From Polaromonas sp. YR568 (GTDB lineage: Bacteria > Pseudomonadota > Gammaproteobacteria > Burkholderiales > Burkholderiaceae_C), in contig CAMCUN010000015.1 of NCBI GenBank assembly GCA_945878995.1, forward strand, positions 1 to 60,792: DNA of 60,792 nt. The letters run 5' to 3'. The translations under genes were made by a program, and so were the position numbers. The notes below the pieces were generated by a model. That model was not told where the DNA came from. It made no database searches and worked only from the letters and a program-made list of their open reading frames with translations. Below, piece after piece: positions 25,056 to 33,457 of this stretch; positions within the stretch are counted from its first letter, which is position 1, and each line of letters starts with the position of its first letter.

Positions 25056-26003
25056 CTACAGGCTGAGGGGCTTGTCATTTGCCAACTGCGGCTTGGCGTG
25101 GCTGAGGAAATCCTTGAAGGATTGCGCAGCCGGCGACAGCGACATGTTGCGCGGGTAGACGATGCCGACTTCTCGCATGGGCCTTGAATCCAGGGAAGCG
25201 ATTCGCACGCGCGACAAATTGATATCGACCACCGCGGTGCGTGGCAGGATGGCGATGCCCAGGCCATGCTCCACCAGCGCCAGCAGCGTCTGGGGCCGTT
25301 GGCATTCCTGGCGCACCCGCGGCTGGCACTGGGCCCGGGCGAAGATCTGATCGACCAAGGCGCGCGTCTGCGTACCGCTGGGCGAGAGCAACAGTTGCTC
25401 GCGTGCCACCTCCTCGGTACTCACTTTCTGGCGCCCTTCAAACAGATTGGAGTCGGCTGGGATGATCACCACGAGCTCGTCTTCGAAGAGATGGATGAAT
25501 TCAAAAGCCTCCAAGTCCCGAGTGCGGGCCAGCACTGCGAGGTCTGCATCGCCCTGCTGCAGCATCTCCAAAGCTCTGGGGGAGTCATAGTCCAGCAGCC
25601 GTATCTCCACATTGGGGTAAAGCTCGGCAAAGCGGCACATCAGCTGCGGCAAGAGCATGTAGGCAAAGGTGGGCATGGCCACCACGGTGACAAGCCCTTT
25701 TTGCAACTGCGCCTCGTCGCGCAGCTGGGTGGTGATGTCGGCCAGCTCGGCGCTGATCCGTTGGGCCACTTCGGCCAGGGCCATGCCATCGCGCGTGGGC
25801 ACCACACTGCGTGTGGTGCGGTGAAACAGCGGCACCCCCAGCATCCGTTCGAGCTGCTGGATCTGCACGCTGACTGCCGATGGCGACAGGTGCATGCGCA
25901 GCGCCGCTGAGCGAAAGCTTTTCTCTTCAGCAACGACCAAAAAGGTCAATACTTGGTTGAGGTTCAGGCGGCTGAGGACGCGGTACCAGTCCCTTTGTGT
26001 CAT
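25056..26003 (-). CDS. LysR-family transcriptional regulator
   Basis: 315 residues. The winged helix-turn-helix at about residues 14-72 is typical (FLVVAEEKSFRSAALRMHLS, then PSAVSVQIQQLERMLGVPLF). The C-terminal co-inducer domain has the two Rossmann-like halves of the CbnR type. Divergent from the ThDP enzyme gene, it probably controls it from the shared 138-bp region, where a T-n11-A-type palindrome (GTGCG-n11-CGCAC, 26044-26064) overlaps a candidate promoter. The effector is unknown; the pathway's acid or CoA ester is a reasonable guess. Confidence 0.92.
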   Translation of the reverse strand: MTQRDWYRVLSRLNLNQVLTFLVVAEEKSFRSAALRMHLSPSAVSVQIQQLERMLGVPLFHRTTRSVVPTRDGMALAEVAQRISAELADITTQLRDEAQLQKGLVTVVAMPTFAYMLLPQLMCRFAELYPNVEIRLLDYDSPRALEMLQQGDADLAVLARTRDLEAFEFIHLFEDELVVIIPADSNLFEGRQKVSTEEVAREQLLLSPSGTQTRALVDQIFARAQCQPRVRQECQRPQTLLALVEHGLGIAILPRTAVVDINLSRVRIASLDSRPMREVGIVYPRNMSLSPAAQSFKDFLSHAKPQLANDKPLSL

Positions 26004-26042
26004 TGATCGGATTCAAGCATCAGTACTTCCAAAAAAAGCAAT

Positions 26043-26071
26043 TGTGCGAGCACGGCCCGCGCACCTAGTAT
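26043..26071 (+). promoter_or_regulatory. Promoter with overlapping LysR-type box for the ThDP enzyme operon
   Basis: TTGTGC (26043-26048) and TAGTAT (26066-26071) are spaced by 17 bp, a good sigma-70 arrangement. The palindrome GTGCG-n11-CGCAC (26044-26064) lies over the -35 and spacer, the usual position for LysR-type binding between divergent genes. Confidence 0.55.
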
Positions 26072-26088
26072 CACCTCTTCACTGTTGT

Positions 26089-26121
26089 CCCGCAGGGCTG
26101 CGGCCTCCTGCCGCAGGCGGG
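26089..26121 (+). other. Leader hairpin before the ThDP enzyme gene
   Basis: CCCGC and CTGCGGC (26089-26104, with a 4-base bulge) pair with GCCGCAG and GCGGG (26110-26121) around the loop CTCCT, a 12-bp GC-rich stem. It ends 20 bp before the ATG. There is no T-run after it, so it is not a standard terminator; it may stabilise the mRNA or affect translation. Confidence 0.45.
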
Positions 26122-26141
26122 ATTCAGTACTAAAAGACCTC

Positions 26142-27791
26142 ATGGCCCTTGTTTCAGGAAACGAACTGTTTGGTCGGGCGCTGGCCCGCCAGGGTGTGGA
26201 CACCATGTTCTACATCATGGGAGGGCCCATCAACGAGGCCTTGCTCGCCGCCATGGCCCATGGCGTGCGCGGTATCGATGTGCGCCACGAACAAGCAGCC
26301 GCCATGATGGCCCAGGCCTATGCGCGGGTGCGTTGCCGCCCTGGGGTGTGTCTCGGCGCGTCGGGACCCGGCACGGTCAACCTCACCACGGGGCTGGCCA
26401 ATGCCCTGATCGACTGCGCACCCGTGGTGGCCTTTGGCGGTGCCAGCCCCATGTCGGCCTTCCAGACCGGCGCCTTCCAGGAGATCGACCAGCTGGCCCT
26501 GATGAAGCCGGTTACCAAGCACGCCGATCGTGTGCTGGATACGGCCCGCATTCCTGAATATGTGGATCGGGCGTTCCGCATCGCCATGTCCGGCAAGCCC
26601 GGGCCTGTCTACCTGGACTTGCCGGGCGACCTGCTGTATCGGCAGGTGGAGGAGGACAAGGTCTTCTGGCCGGAGCCAGCCGGCCAGATGCCGTTGGCGC
26701 GCACCCCGGCTGACGCGCAACGCATCCAAGAGGTCGTCGATGGCCTGGCCCGCGCCAAGAAGCCGGTCATCCTCAGTGGCAGCGGAGTGATCTGGTCCCA
26801 GGCTGCGCCCGCCTTGCGCGAGTTCGTGGAAAAGACCGGCATTCCCTTCTACACCACGCCGCAAGGGCGTGGCGTGATTCCAGAGGATCACCCCTGGTGC
26901 TTTGCGCAGGGGCGCTCGACGGCTTTCAAGGAGGCCGACTTTGTGCTCGTGGTCGGAACTCGGCTGAATTTTGTTTTCTCCCATGGCAAGCCGCCGCGCT
27001 TTTCCAGTCGGGCCTGCTTTGCCCGCATTGACATTGACCCCACGGAACTGCAAACCTGCCAGCGCACCAACCTGCCTTTAGTGGGCGATGCGGGCACCGT
27101 TCTCAGGCAACTGAGCCAGGCTGCACATGGGCGCATTGGGCTCGACCACTTCGCCGGCTGGCGCTCTCAGCTTGAGGCTATCGAGCAAGCCAAGGCTCCG
27201 GCTGCCGAGGCCAAGCTGGCCAGCGATGCCCACCCGATTCATCCGCTGCGCCTTTGCAAAGAAGTGCGCGATTTCATCCCCCAAAACGCCATTCTCTGCG
27301 TGGACGGGCAGGAAATTCTCAACTACGCGCGCCAGACCATCCCCAGTTACATGCCTGGCCACCGGCTCAATTCCGGCCCCTTTGGCACCATGGGCGTGGG
27401 CCTGCCCTTTGGCGTGGGCGCCAAGGCGGCCTGCCCCGAGGCTGCGGTGGTGGTGTTGCACGGCGACGGATCCTTCGGGCTCAATGCCATGGAGTTGGAC
27501 ACCGCCGTGCGCCACAAGCTGCCGCTGTTGGTGATCATCAGTCTCAACGGAGGTTGGACAGCCGACCCCGACAAGGTCAAGCCCGGGCGCGACCTGGGCT
27601 ACACGCGGTTCGACCTTATGGCGCAGGCCCTGGGCTGCCATGGTGAACTGGTAGAGCGAGCCGAGGACATTCAGGGCGCGCTACAACGGGCGGCGAAGGC
27701 CGTGGCGCAGGGGCAGGTGGCGCTGGTCAACGTTGTCACCGACTGGCGCGCCCGTGCGACCACCGCCAGCTTTACGAGTTTTTCCACCTGA
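26142..27791 (+). CDS. Thiamine-diphosphate-dependent enzyme (acetolactate synthase/2-hydroxyacyl-CoA lyase-like)
   Basis: 549 residues with the three domains of the ALS-like superfamily. The Pyr domain has the catalytic Glu50 (DVRHEQAAAMMAQAYAR) and GASGPGTVNLTTGLANA. The central domain is TPP_M type. The PP domain has GDGSFGLNAMELDTAVRH and a Mg-binding LNGGW in place of the common NNGG. Glyoxylate carboligase lacks the catalytic Glu, so it is unlikely. The downstream class III CoA-transferase points to oxalyl-CoA decarboxylase or 2-hydroxyacyl-CoA lyase chemistry, in which the transferase makes the CoA substrate. No FAD-specific features were checked. Reaction assignment is inference. Confidence 0.87.
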   Translation: MALVSGNELFGRALARQGVDTMFYIMGGPINEALLAAMAHGVRGIDVRHEQAAAMMAQAYARVRCRPGVCLGASGPGTVNLTTGLANALIDCAPVVAFGGASPMSAFQTGAFQEIDQLALMKPVTKHADRVLDTARIPEYVDRAFRIAMSGKPGPVYLDLPGDLLYRQVEEDKVFWPEPAGQMPLARTPADAQRIQEVVDGLARAKKPVILSGSGVIWSQAAPALREFVEKTGIPFYTTPQGRGVIPEDHPWCFAQGRSTAFKEADFVLVVGTRLNFVFSHGKPPRFSSRACFARIDIDPTELQTCQRTNLPLVGDAGTVLRQLSQAAHGRIGLDHFAGWRSQLEAIEQAKAPAAEAKLASDAHPIHPLRLCKEVRDFIPQNAILCVDGQEILNYARQTIPSYMPGHRLNSGPFGTMGVGLPFGVGAKAACPEAAVVVLHGDGSFGLNAMELDTAVRHKLPLLVIISLNGGWTADPDKVKPGRDLGYTRFDLMAQALGCHGELVERAEDIQGALQRAAKAVAQGQVALVNVVTDWRARATTASFTSFST

Positions 27792-27828
27792 ACCGGCGCA
27801 CCGCGCCTCACCTTTCTGGAGTTTGGCA

Positions 27829-28794
27829 ATGACAAAGAAATGGCTTGCTAGCCTGGTGTTTTTCCTGAGCTGGTGCGGCGCGCACCTGTCCCATGCGCAG
27901 AGCTGGCCAAGTTCTGCGGTCACGATGATCGTGGGTTTCGCGCCAGGCGGCAGCACCGACATTGCCGCCCGCGTGCTGGCCGAGCAGTTGGGCAAGAAAC
28001 TCGGCCAGAACGTGGTGGTGGTCAACCGCCCTGGCGCTGCGGGGGTGGTGGGCGCCAATGCGGTGGCCATTGCCAAGCCTGACGGCCAGACCTTTTTGTT
28101 TGGCTCGGGCTCGCTGGCCTCGGCGCCCAGCCTCAACAAGTCCTTGCCCTTCGATGTGGCCAGCGATTTCTTGCCGGTCTCGCAGATCACCACGATTGCC
28201 AGCATCCTGGCGGTCCATCCTTCGGTGCCCGCGCGCACAGTCAAAGAATTCGTGGACCATGTCAAGGCCAACCCAGGCAAGCTCAACTACGGCTCGGCAG
28301 GGTCGGGCACGCTGCAGCATGTCTCGGGTGCCCTCTTCGAAAAAGCCATAGGCGGCAGCATGGTGCACATTCCCTATTCGGGTGGCGCACCGGCCAACAC
28401 CGACCTGGTGGCCGGTCGCGTGCAGGCCGTGTTCGGCCCCATCGTGGAGCTGGCCCAGTTCCACAAGGCGGGCTCCATCCGTGTGCTGGGCGTGACCTCG
28501 GTCAAGCGCGCCGCCGCCATGCCCGATGTGCCCCCCATCGCTGAAGACGTTCCCGGCTACGCGATTGGCACCTGGCACGGCCTGTTCGCCCCCAAGGGCA
28601 CGCCCGCTCCCATCGTCGAGCAGATGAGCCGGGCCATGGCCGCCGCGCTGGCCGAGCCTGCGGTGCGCTCTCGCCTGACCGACCTGGGCCTGGATCCGGT
28701 GGGCTCGACGCCGCCGGAGTTCAGCGCCTTTTTTCAGTCCGAGATCCTGCGCTGGCGTGAGCTGGTGAGGCTCTCCGGCGCCGTCCCGAATTAA
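27829..28794 (+). CDS. Bug/TctC-family periplasmic substrate-binding protein
   Basis: 321 residues. The signal peptide runs to about residue 23 (HLSHAQS). The mature part has MIVGFAPGGSTDIAARVLA and VVNRPGAAGVVGANAVA, the two carboxylate-binding loops. It lies between the ThDP enzyme (37-bp gap) and the class III CoA-transferase (22-bp gap), so the three form one operon for uptake, CoA activation and cleavage of an organic acid. RBS CTGGAG precedes the ATG. Confidence 0.92.
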   Translation: MTKKWLASLVFFLSWCGAHLSHAQSWPSSAVTMIVGFAPGGSTDIAARVLAEQLGKKLGQNVVVVNRPGAAGVVGANAVAIAKPDGQTFLFGSGSLASAPSLNKSLPFDVASDFLPVSQITTIASILAVHPSVPARTVKEFVDHVKANPGKLNYGSAGSGTLQHVSGALFEKAIGGSMVHIPYSGGAPANTDLVAGRVQAVFGPIVELAQFHKAGSIRVLGVTSVKRAAAMPDVPPIAEDVPGYAIGTWHGLFAPKGTPAPIVEQMSRAMAAALAEPAVRSRLTDLGLDPVGSTPPEFSAFFQSEILRWRELVRLSGAVPN

Positions 28795-28816
28795 AAGCCC
28801 CCAAGAGACCACAGCC

Positions 28817-30055
28817 ATGAGCCCGCCTGCCCCCAGCACGTCTGCCTCCCCCTCGGCCCTGCAGGGCCTGCGCGTGATCGATCTCACTCAATTCGAAGCC
28901 GGAACCTCCTGCACCCAGTTGCTGGCCTGGTTTGGCGCCGAGGTGATCAAAATCGAGCCGCCTGTCAAGGGCGAGCAGGGCCGCTATTCAAGCACCGAAC
29001 CCGGTCTGGATTCACATTACTTTCTGCAATTGAACGCCAACAAGAAGAGTGTGACCTTGAACCTCAAGTCCGAGTCGGGCAAAGCCCTGCTGCGCCGGCT
29101 GCTGGAGGTGGGCGACATCCTGGTTGAGAATTTCGCGCCTGGGGTGATGGAAAAGTTCGGCTTCGGTGTGGAGCAGGTGCGTCAGATCAATCCCCGCCTG
29201 GTGTATGCCCGCATCAAGGGCTTCGCGCCCGAGGGGCCGTATGCCAACTTTCTGGCCTTTGACCCCATCGCTCAGGCCGCCGGCGGTGCCCTGTCCATCA
29301 CCGGAGAGCCAGATGGGCGGCCGCTCAAGCCCGGCCCGAATTTTGCCGATTCAGGGGCCGGCCTGCATTGCACCATTGGCATCCTCGCTGCCCTTAACCA
29401 GCGGCACAGCACCGGGCTCGGCCAGGTGGTGGAGGTGACCATGCAGGACTGCATGATCAACTTCATGCGCATTGCCTACGCCGCGCAGGCCATGTTTGAC
29501 AGGGCCGCCGTGCGCACCGCCAATCAGAGCATCTTTGCCGGCACCTCGCCCAGCGAGGTCTACAAATGCAAGGGCGAGGGCCCCAACGACTACTGCTATA
29601 TCTACACCACCCGGGCCGGCAACAAGCAGTGGGAGAGCGTGCTGAAGGTGATTGGCCGCGAGGACCTGCTGGGCGACGAGCGCTTTGCCAGCCCTTCGCT
29701 GCGTGCGCAGCATGCCCCGGTGATCGACGCCATGATCTCCGACTGGAGCCGCCACTTTGACAAGCGCGAAGTAATGCGCCTCATGGGCGATGCCATGGTG
29801 CCCGCCAGCGCGGTGTTTGACACCCTTGAGCTGTGGTCCGACCCTCACCTGCGCGAGCGGGGCACCTTTGTGAGCTTTGAGCATCCCAAGCGGGGCACGC
29901 TGACCATTCCAGGCAACATGATCAAGCTGTCGGACTCCCAAGTACCTGTCCAGTGCCCGCCGGAGCTGGGCCAGGCCAACGATGCCATTTATGGCGAGCT
30001 GCTGGGCCTGAGCCCGGCGCAGCTGGACGAGTTGCGGCAGGCCAAGGTGATCTGA
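28817..30055 (+). CDS. CaiB/BaiF family (class III) CoA-transferase, formyl-CoA transferase-like
   Basis: 412 residues. The N-terminus has VIDLTQFEAGTSCTQLLAWF and EVIKIEPPVKGEQGR as in formyl-CoA:oxalate CoA-transferases. The catalytic Asp is expected in FLAFDPIAQAAGG. A glycine loop and the swapped C-terminal domain are also recognisable. It likely loads CoA onto the acid used by the ThDP enzyme two genes upstream. It differs clearly from the CoA-transferase at 2877, so the two are not recent duplicates. Downstream genes of the original operon are decayed. Confidence 0.9.
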   Translation: MSPPAPSTSASPSALQGLRVIDLTQFEAGTSCTQLLAWFGAEVIKIEPPVKGEQGRYSSTEPGLDSHYFLQLNANKKSVTLNLKSESGKALLRRLLEVGDILVENFAPGVMEKFGFGVEQVRQINPRLVYARIKGFAPEGPYANFLAFDPIAQAAGGALSITGEPDGRPLKPGPNFADSGAGLHCTIGILAALNQRHSTGLGQVVEVTMQDCMINFMRIAYAAQAMFDRAAVRTANQSIFAGTSPSEVYKCKGEGPNDYCYIYTTRAGNKQWESVLKVIGREDLLGDERFASPSLRAQHAPVIDAMISDWSRHFDKREVMRLMGDAMVPASAVFDTLELWSDPHLRERGTFVSFEHPKRGTLTIPGNMIKLSDSQVPVQCPPELGQANDAIYGELLGLSPAQLDELRQAKVI

Positions 30056-30081
30056 GCCTGAGCAGGCCCAATTGACTGACC

Positions 30082-30640
30082 TTGAGCGCGCCCCTGCCGG
30101 CCCATCGCATCCTGCATTCGCTTGCGCGCTGGAATTTTGTGGGCAGCGGCCCCCTGGAGATCGAAGTCGAGGTGGTGGTGCTTGTCGGCCAGGAACTCAG
30201 CGGGAGCAGCCCGATCAGCCCGCAGCAGGTGGTCGCGGCGATCGCTTCGCTGCATCCGGCCCTGGAGGTGGTCTCCTCTCGCCTGCGCCAGCGGCAGTCT
30301 GTGCCTGCGCTCACGGCCTTGGCCGACCTGCAGGCCCATGGCGGCTGAGTGCTGGGGCCGCCCACCAGTGATTGGCAGTCGCTGGACCTGGCCCGCCTGG
30401 GCATGAGTTTGTTTGTTGATGGACATCAAGAGGCACAAACGGGCACCGGCGCAACCCAGGAGCGCATGTTGGTGGCGCTGAGCTGGCTGGCTGACCATGC
30501 GCGCGCACGGCAAGCCGCTGCGACCCGGTCAGGTCATCCTCACCGGCGCACGCATCCTGGCCACGCCCGTGCCCCGACCTGCGCAGCTGCGGGCCCAGGT
30601 GCATAGGTCGGCGTGCATCCCCTGGCCGGGCCGGGCAATG
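30082..30640 (+). pseudogene. 2-keto-4-pentenoate hydratase-like gene, inactivated
   Basis: One frame reads SGPLEIEVEVVVLVGQEL, ISPQQVVAAIASLHPALEVV and LADLQAHGG. It then meets TGA at 30346-30348 and continues in the same frame as VLGPPTSDWQSLDLARLGM to about 30505. The homologous sequence resumes in another frame as GKPLRPGQVILTGARI. This order matches the C-terminal two thirds of MhpD-type hydratases/decarboxylases. The N-terminal third is absent, one stop and at least one frameshift are present, and no start is credible. It directly follows the CoA-transferase. Confidence 0.8.
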
Positions 30641-30679
30641 TCGGGCAGCACCTGCACGATCTCGCTGCGCACCATAGCC

Positions 30680-31320
30680 GCGCCTGCACCGCGTTTTGCG
30701 GCCAACTTCACCATGCTGTTCACCGAGCAGCCTCTTTTTGAGCGCTTTGAGCGGGCGACTGTGAGGCCGGGCAGCGCGGCATTGCCTGCATCCCCGGCCG
30801 TGAAGAAGAATTTCGCGCGGGCGTGGAAGAGGCCCTGAGCTATACCGCGGCTTGGGCCAGGGGGAACTCAGCTGCCAGGTGGGCAAGCTGCCTGCTGGCG
30901 CAGACCCGCAAGCCATGCTTCGCACCTTGTTGACCAACTTGCGCTTTACAGCCGACGCGCTTGCCCGCGTGGGCCTGCGCTTGCTCATCGCGCCCATCAA
31001 CACCTTTGACATTCCGGGCTTTGCCTTCAGCCGCACCGAGCAGGCCCTGGACCTGTTGGACGAGGTGGGCGCGGGCCACACCTGGCTGGAGTACGACCTT
31101 CACCACGCCCAGCGCATGGAAGGCGAGATGGCGGCCACGCTCAGCCGCCATTTGCACCGCAGCGGCCATGTGCGGCTGGCCGACAACCCAGGCCGCCATG
31201 AACTGGGCAAGGGCGAGTTGAACAACCCTTTTTGTTCGCGAACCTGGACCGAATTGGGGACGCGGGCTGGGTGGGCTGCGAATGTAAGCACGCCACCACC
31301 CCAGAGAAGAGCTTGAGCTG
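30680..31320 (+). pseudogene. Hydroxypyruvate isomerase-like gene, inactivated
   Basis: RFAANFTMLFTEQPLFERFE near 30692 is a typical Hyi N-terminus. A deletion and frame changes follow, with GIACIPGREEEFRAGVEEAL readable at about 30778-30838. The rest is readable in another frame: LPAGADPQAMLRTLLTNLRF, RLLIAPINTFDIPGFAF, RTEQALDLLDEVGAGHTWLE and HVRLADNPGRHELGKGE. The end (FANLDRIGDAGWVGCE, 31235-31285) is again out of frame. Hyi interconverts hydroxypyruvate and tartronate semialdehyde. At least three lesions make this a pseudogene. Confidence 0.85.
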
Positions 31321-31330
31321 CAAGGTGCGC

Positions 31331-33370
31331 TCAGGGCAAGCCTGTCGGCCCACCCGCTTGGCGCAGGCTGCGGGCGGCAAAGTCGGCGTACCAGGCCAGG
31401 CACTCCGGGTTGGCCATGGCGTCTTTGTTGAGCACTTTGTCGGCCGGCTGGCCCAGCAGCATTTTCTTGATGGGCAGCTCTTGTTTTTTGCCGCTCAAGG
31501 TGCGCGCAATGGCCGGGGCTTGCACGATCTCGTCGGGAATAAAGCGCGGTGACACCGCCACTCGAATGGCCTGCTTGATGCGCGCTTGCAGGCTGTCGTC
31601 GAGCTCCAAGCCGGGCCGCAGCACCACAAACAGCGGCATGTAACTGGGCCTGCCCAAAACCTCCAGGTCCACAATCAAAGAGTCCAGCACCTCGGGCAGC
31701 GCCTCAATGGCGGCGTACAGCTCGCTGGTGCCCATGCGGTGGCCATGGCGGTTGATGGTGGCGTCGCTGCGGCCATAAATGATGCCGCTGCCGCGTTCGG
31801 TGATCTTGAGCCAGTCGCCATGTCGCCAAACCCCGGGGTACATCTCAAAGTAAGAGCTGAGGTAGCGCTGCTTGCCCTCGTCGCCCCAAAAATACAGCGG
31901 CATGGACGGCAGCGGCCGGGTGCACACCAGTTCGCCCACCTCGTTGACGACGCTGCGGCCCTGCTCGTTCCAGGCCTCAACGGCGCAGCCCAGCATGCGG
32001 CACTGCATCTCGCCCGCCACCATGGGCAACTCGCGGTTGCTGCCTAAAAATGCGCCGGCCAAGTCGGTGCCGCCAGAAATATTGCACCACCACATGTCGG
32101 CCTGGCCCATGCGCTCGAACTGCTGGCTGGTCCACGCCTGCACCTCGGGCGCCAGCGGCGAGCCTGTGGTGCCCAAGGCGCGCACGCGCTTCAAAGAGGG
32201 CAGCGCGTTCAAGTCCACCCCGGCCTTCATGACGTTGGCATAAAAAGCCGCACCGGCGCCAAAAAAACTCACGCCCACCTCTGCCGCAAAGCGCCACAGG
32301 GTGGTCCAGTCGGGCGCGTCGCGGGGGCCGGCGGGGTTGCCGTCGTACAGGCAGCAGGTGCTGCCTGTGAGCAGCCCGGCCACCTGGGCGTTCCACATGA
32401 TCCAGCCCGTGGAGCTGTACCAGTGGTAGCGCTCGCCCAGGCTGTTGGGCGCGTAGCTGGGCCCCAAGTCGCTGTGGAGCACCAGGTGCGCCAGGTACAC
32501 CAGCACAATGCCGCCGTGGCCGTGCACCAAGGGCTTGGGCAGGCCGGTGGTGCCGCTGGAATACACAATCCACAGCGGGTGCTCAAAGGCCAGCCACAGC
32601 GGCTCAAAGGCCTGGGTTTGCGCGTCGTCGCGGTCGCAAATGGCGTCCAGCCAAGCGTCGGCCGCCAGCGCGGTGCCGCCCAGGTTGCGCAGGCCAATGA
32701 CATGCGTCACGCTGGGCAGGGCCGCGCGCATCTGCGCCACCACCTCGGCGCGGTCCATGTCCTTGTGGCCATAGGTCACGCCGTCACAGGCGATCAGCAC
32801 CTTGGGCGTGATTTGCGTGAACCGGTCGAGCACGGCGGGCGCACCCATGTCGGGTGCGCACACGCTCCACACCCCGCCCACGCTGGCCACGGCTAAAAAA
32901 GCCACCACGGCCGCCGGCACGTTGGGCAGGTAGGCGGCCACCCGGTCGCCTGGTTGCAGGCCCTGCGCTTGCAGGTGCAGCGCCAGCGCGGCCACCTGCT
33001 GGCGCAGCTGCGGCCAAGACAGCTCTTGGTGCTGGCCTTTTTCGTTGCGCGCAATCAAGGCCGGCTGGCCGGCCGCGTGGGCCGCATCCACGTGGCTGAA
33101 CACCTGCCGGGCAAAGTTGCTTTGCGCGCCCTCAAACCAGCGGGCCTCGGGCATGGGCAGATCGCGCAGCACGCAGGCAATGGGGGTGGGCGAGTGCAGG
33201 CTAAAGTAGTCCCAGATGCTTTGCCAAAAGGCGGCCACATCGCTGACAGACCAGCGCCACAGCGCCTCAAAGCTGTCAAAGTCCAGCCCCCGCTCTTGAC
33301 TCAGCCAGTCGCGGTAAAGCTGCATTTGAGGAAGGTGGGGCGGGCTGGTGTGGGGCGGTTTGCTGTGCAT
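31331..33370 (-). CDS. aacS: Acetoacetyl-CoA synthetase (acetoacetate-CoA ligase)
   Basis: 679 residues of the ANL adenylating family. The N-terminal ACAS-type segment includes LWRWSVSDVAAFWQSIWDYF and ARWFEGAQSNFARQVF. The P-loop-like motif is IVYSSGTTGLPKPLVHGHGG. Other motifs are YHWYSSTGWIMWNAQ and the C-terminal GRSDATINRHGHRMGTSELY, and the catalytic Lys is near the end (LSGKKQELPIKKML). It activates acetoacetate with ATP and CoA, linking ketone-body or PHA-derived acetoacetate to central metabolism, in keeping with the phasin gene. Convergent with the decayed hyi. The TetR gene at 33458 is divergent. Confidence 0.93.
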   Translation of the reverse strand: MHSKPPHTSPPHLPQMQLYRDWLSQERGLDFDSFEALWRWSVSDVAAFWQSIWDYFSLHSPTPIACVLRDLPMPEARWFEGAQSNFARQVFSHVDAAHAAGQPALIARNEKGQHQELSWPQLRQQVAALALHLQAQGLQPGDRVAAYLPNVPAAVVAFLAVASVGGVWSVCAPDMGAPAVLDRFTQITPKVLIACDGVTYGHKDMDRAEVVAQMRAALPSVTHVIGLRNLGGTALAADAWLDAICDRDDAQTQAFEPLWLAFEHPLWIVYSSGTTGLPKPLVHGHGGIVLVYLAHLVLHSDLGPSYAPNSLGERYHWYSSTGWIMWNAQVAGLLTGSTCCLYDGNPAGPRDAPDWTTLWRFAAEVGVSFFGAGAAFYANVMKAGVDLNALPSLKRVRALGTTGSPLAPEVQAWTSQQFERMGQADMWWCNISGGTDLAGAFLGSNRELPMVAGEMQCRMLGCAVEAWNEQGRSVVNEVGELVCTRPLPSMPLYFWGDEGKQRYLSSYFEMYPGVWRHGDWLKITERGSGIIYGRSDATINRHGHRMGTSELYAAIEALPEVLDSLIVDLEVLGRPSYMPLFVVLRPGLELDDSLQARIKQAIRVAVSPRFIPDEIVQAPAIARTLSGKKQELPIKKMLLGQPADKVLNKDAMANPECLAWYADFAARSLRQAGGPTGLP

Positions 33371-33432
33371 GGCGGCAGGTTAATGCCGGACTGTGACCTG
33401 GCCCTCAGGGTTTGCACGCATGTCCCATATTT

Positions 33433-33448
33433 TTGAATGCTTGTTCAA
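33433..33448. promoter_or_regulatory. Imperfect inverted repeat between aacS and tetR
   Basis: TTGAATGCTTGTTCAA has TTGAA/TTCAA arms and lies 10 bp before the TetR start in the 87-bp divergent spacer. Autoregulated TetR genes often have such a site. It could control aacS as well. Confidence 0.4.
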
Positions 33449-33457
33449 TAGCCAACC

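Noticed and set aside
26089-26121. Hairpin considered as an intrinsic terminator
   Set aside because: No T-run follows on the plus strand, and its position upstream of a start codon fits a leader element better.
26142-27791. Glyoxylate carboligase identity, suggested by the nearby hydroxypyruvate isomerase remnant
   Set aside because: Glyoxylate carboligase has a hydrophobic residue in place of the catalytic Glu, whereas this protein has Glu50 in the expected position.
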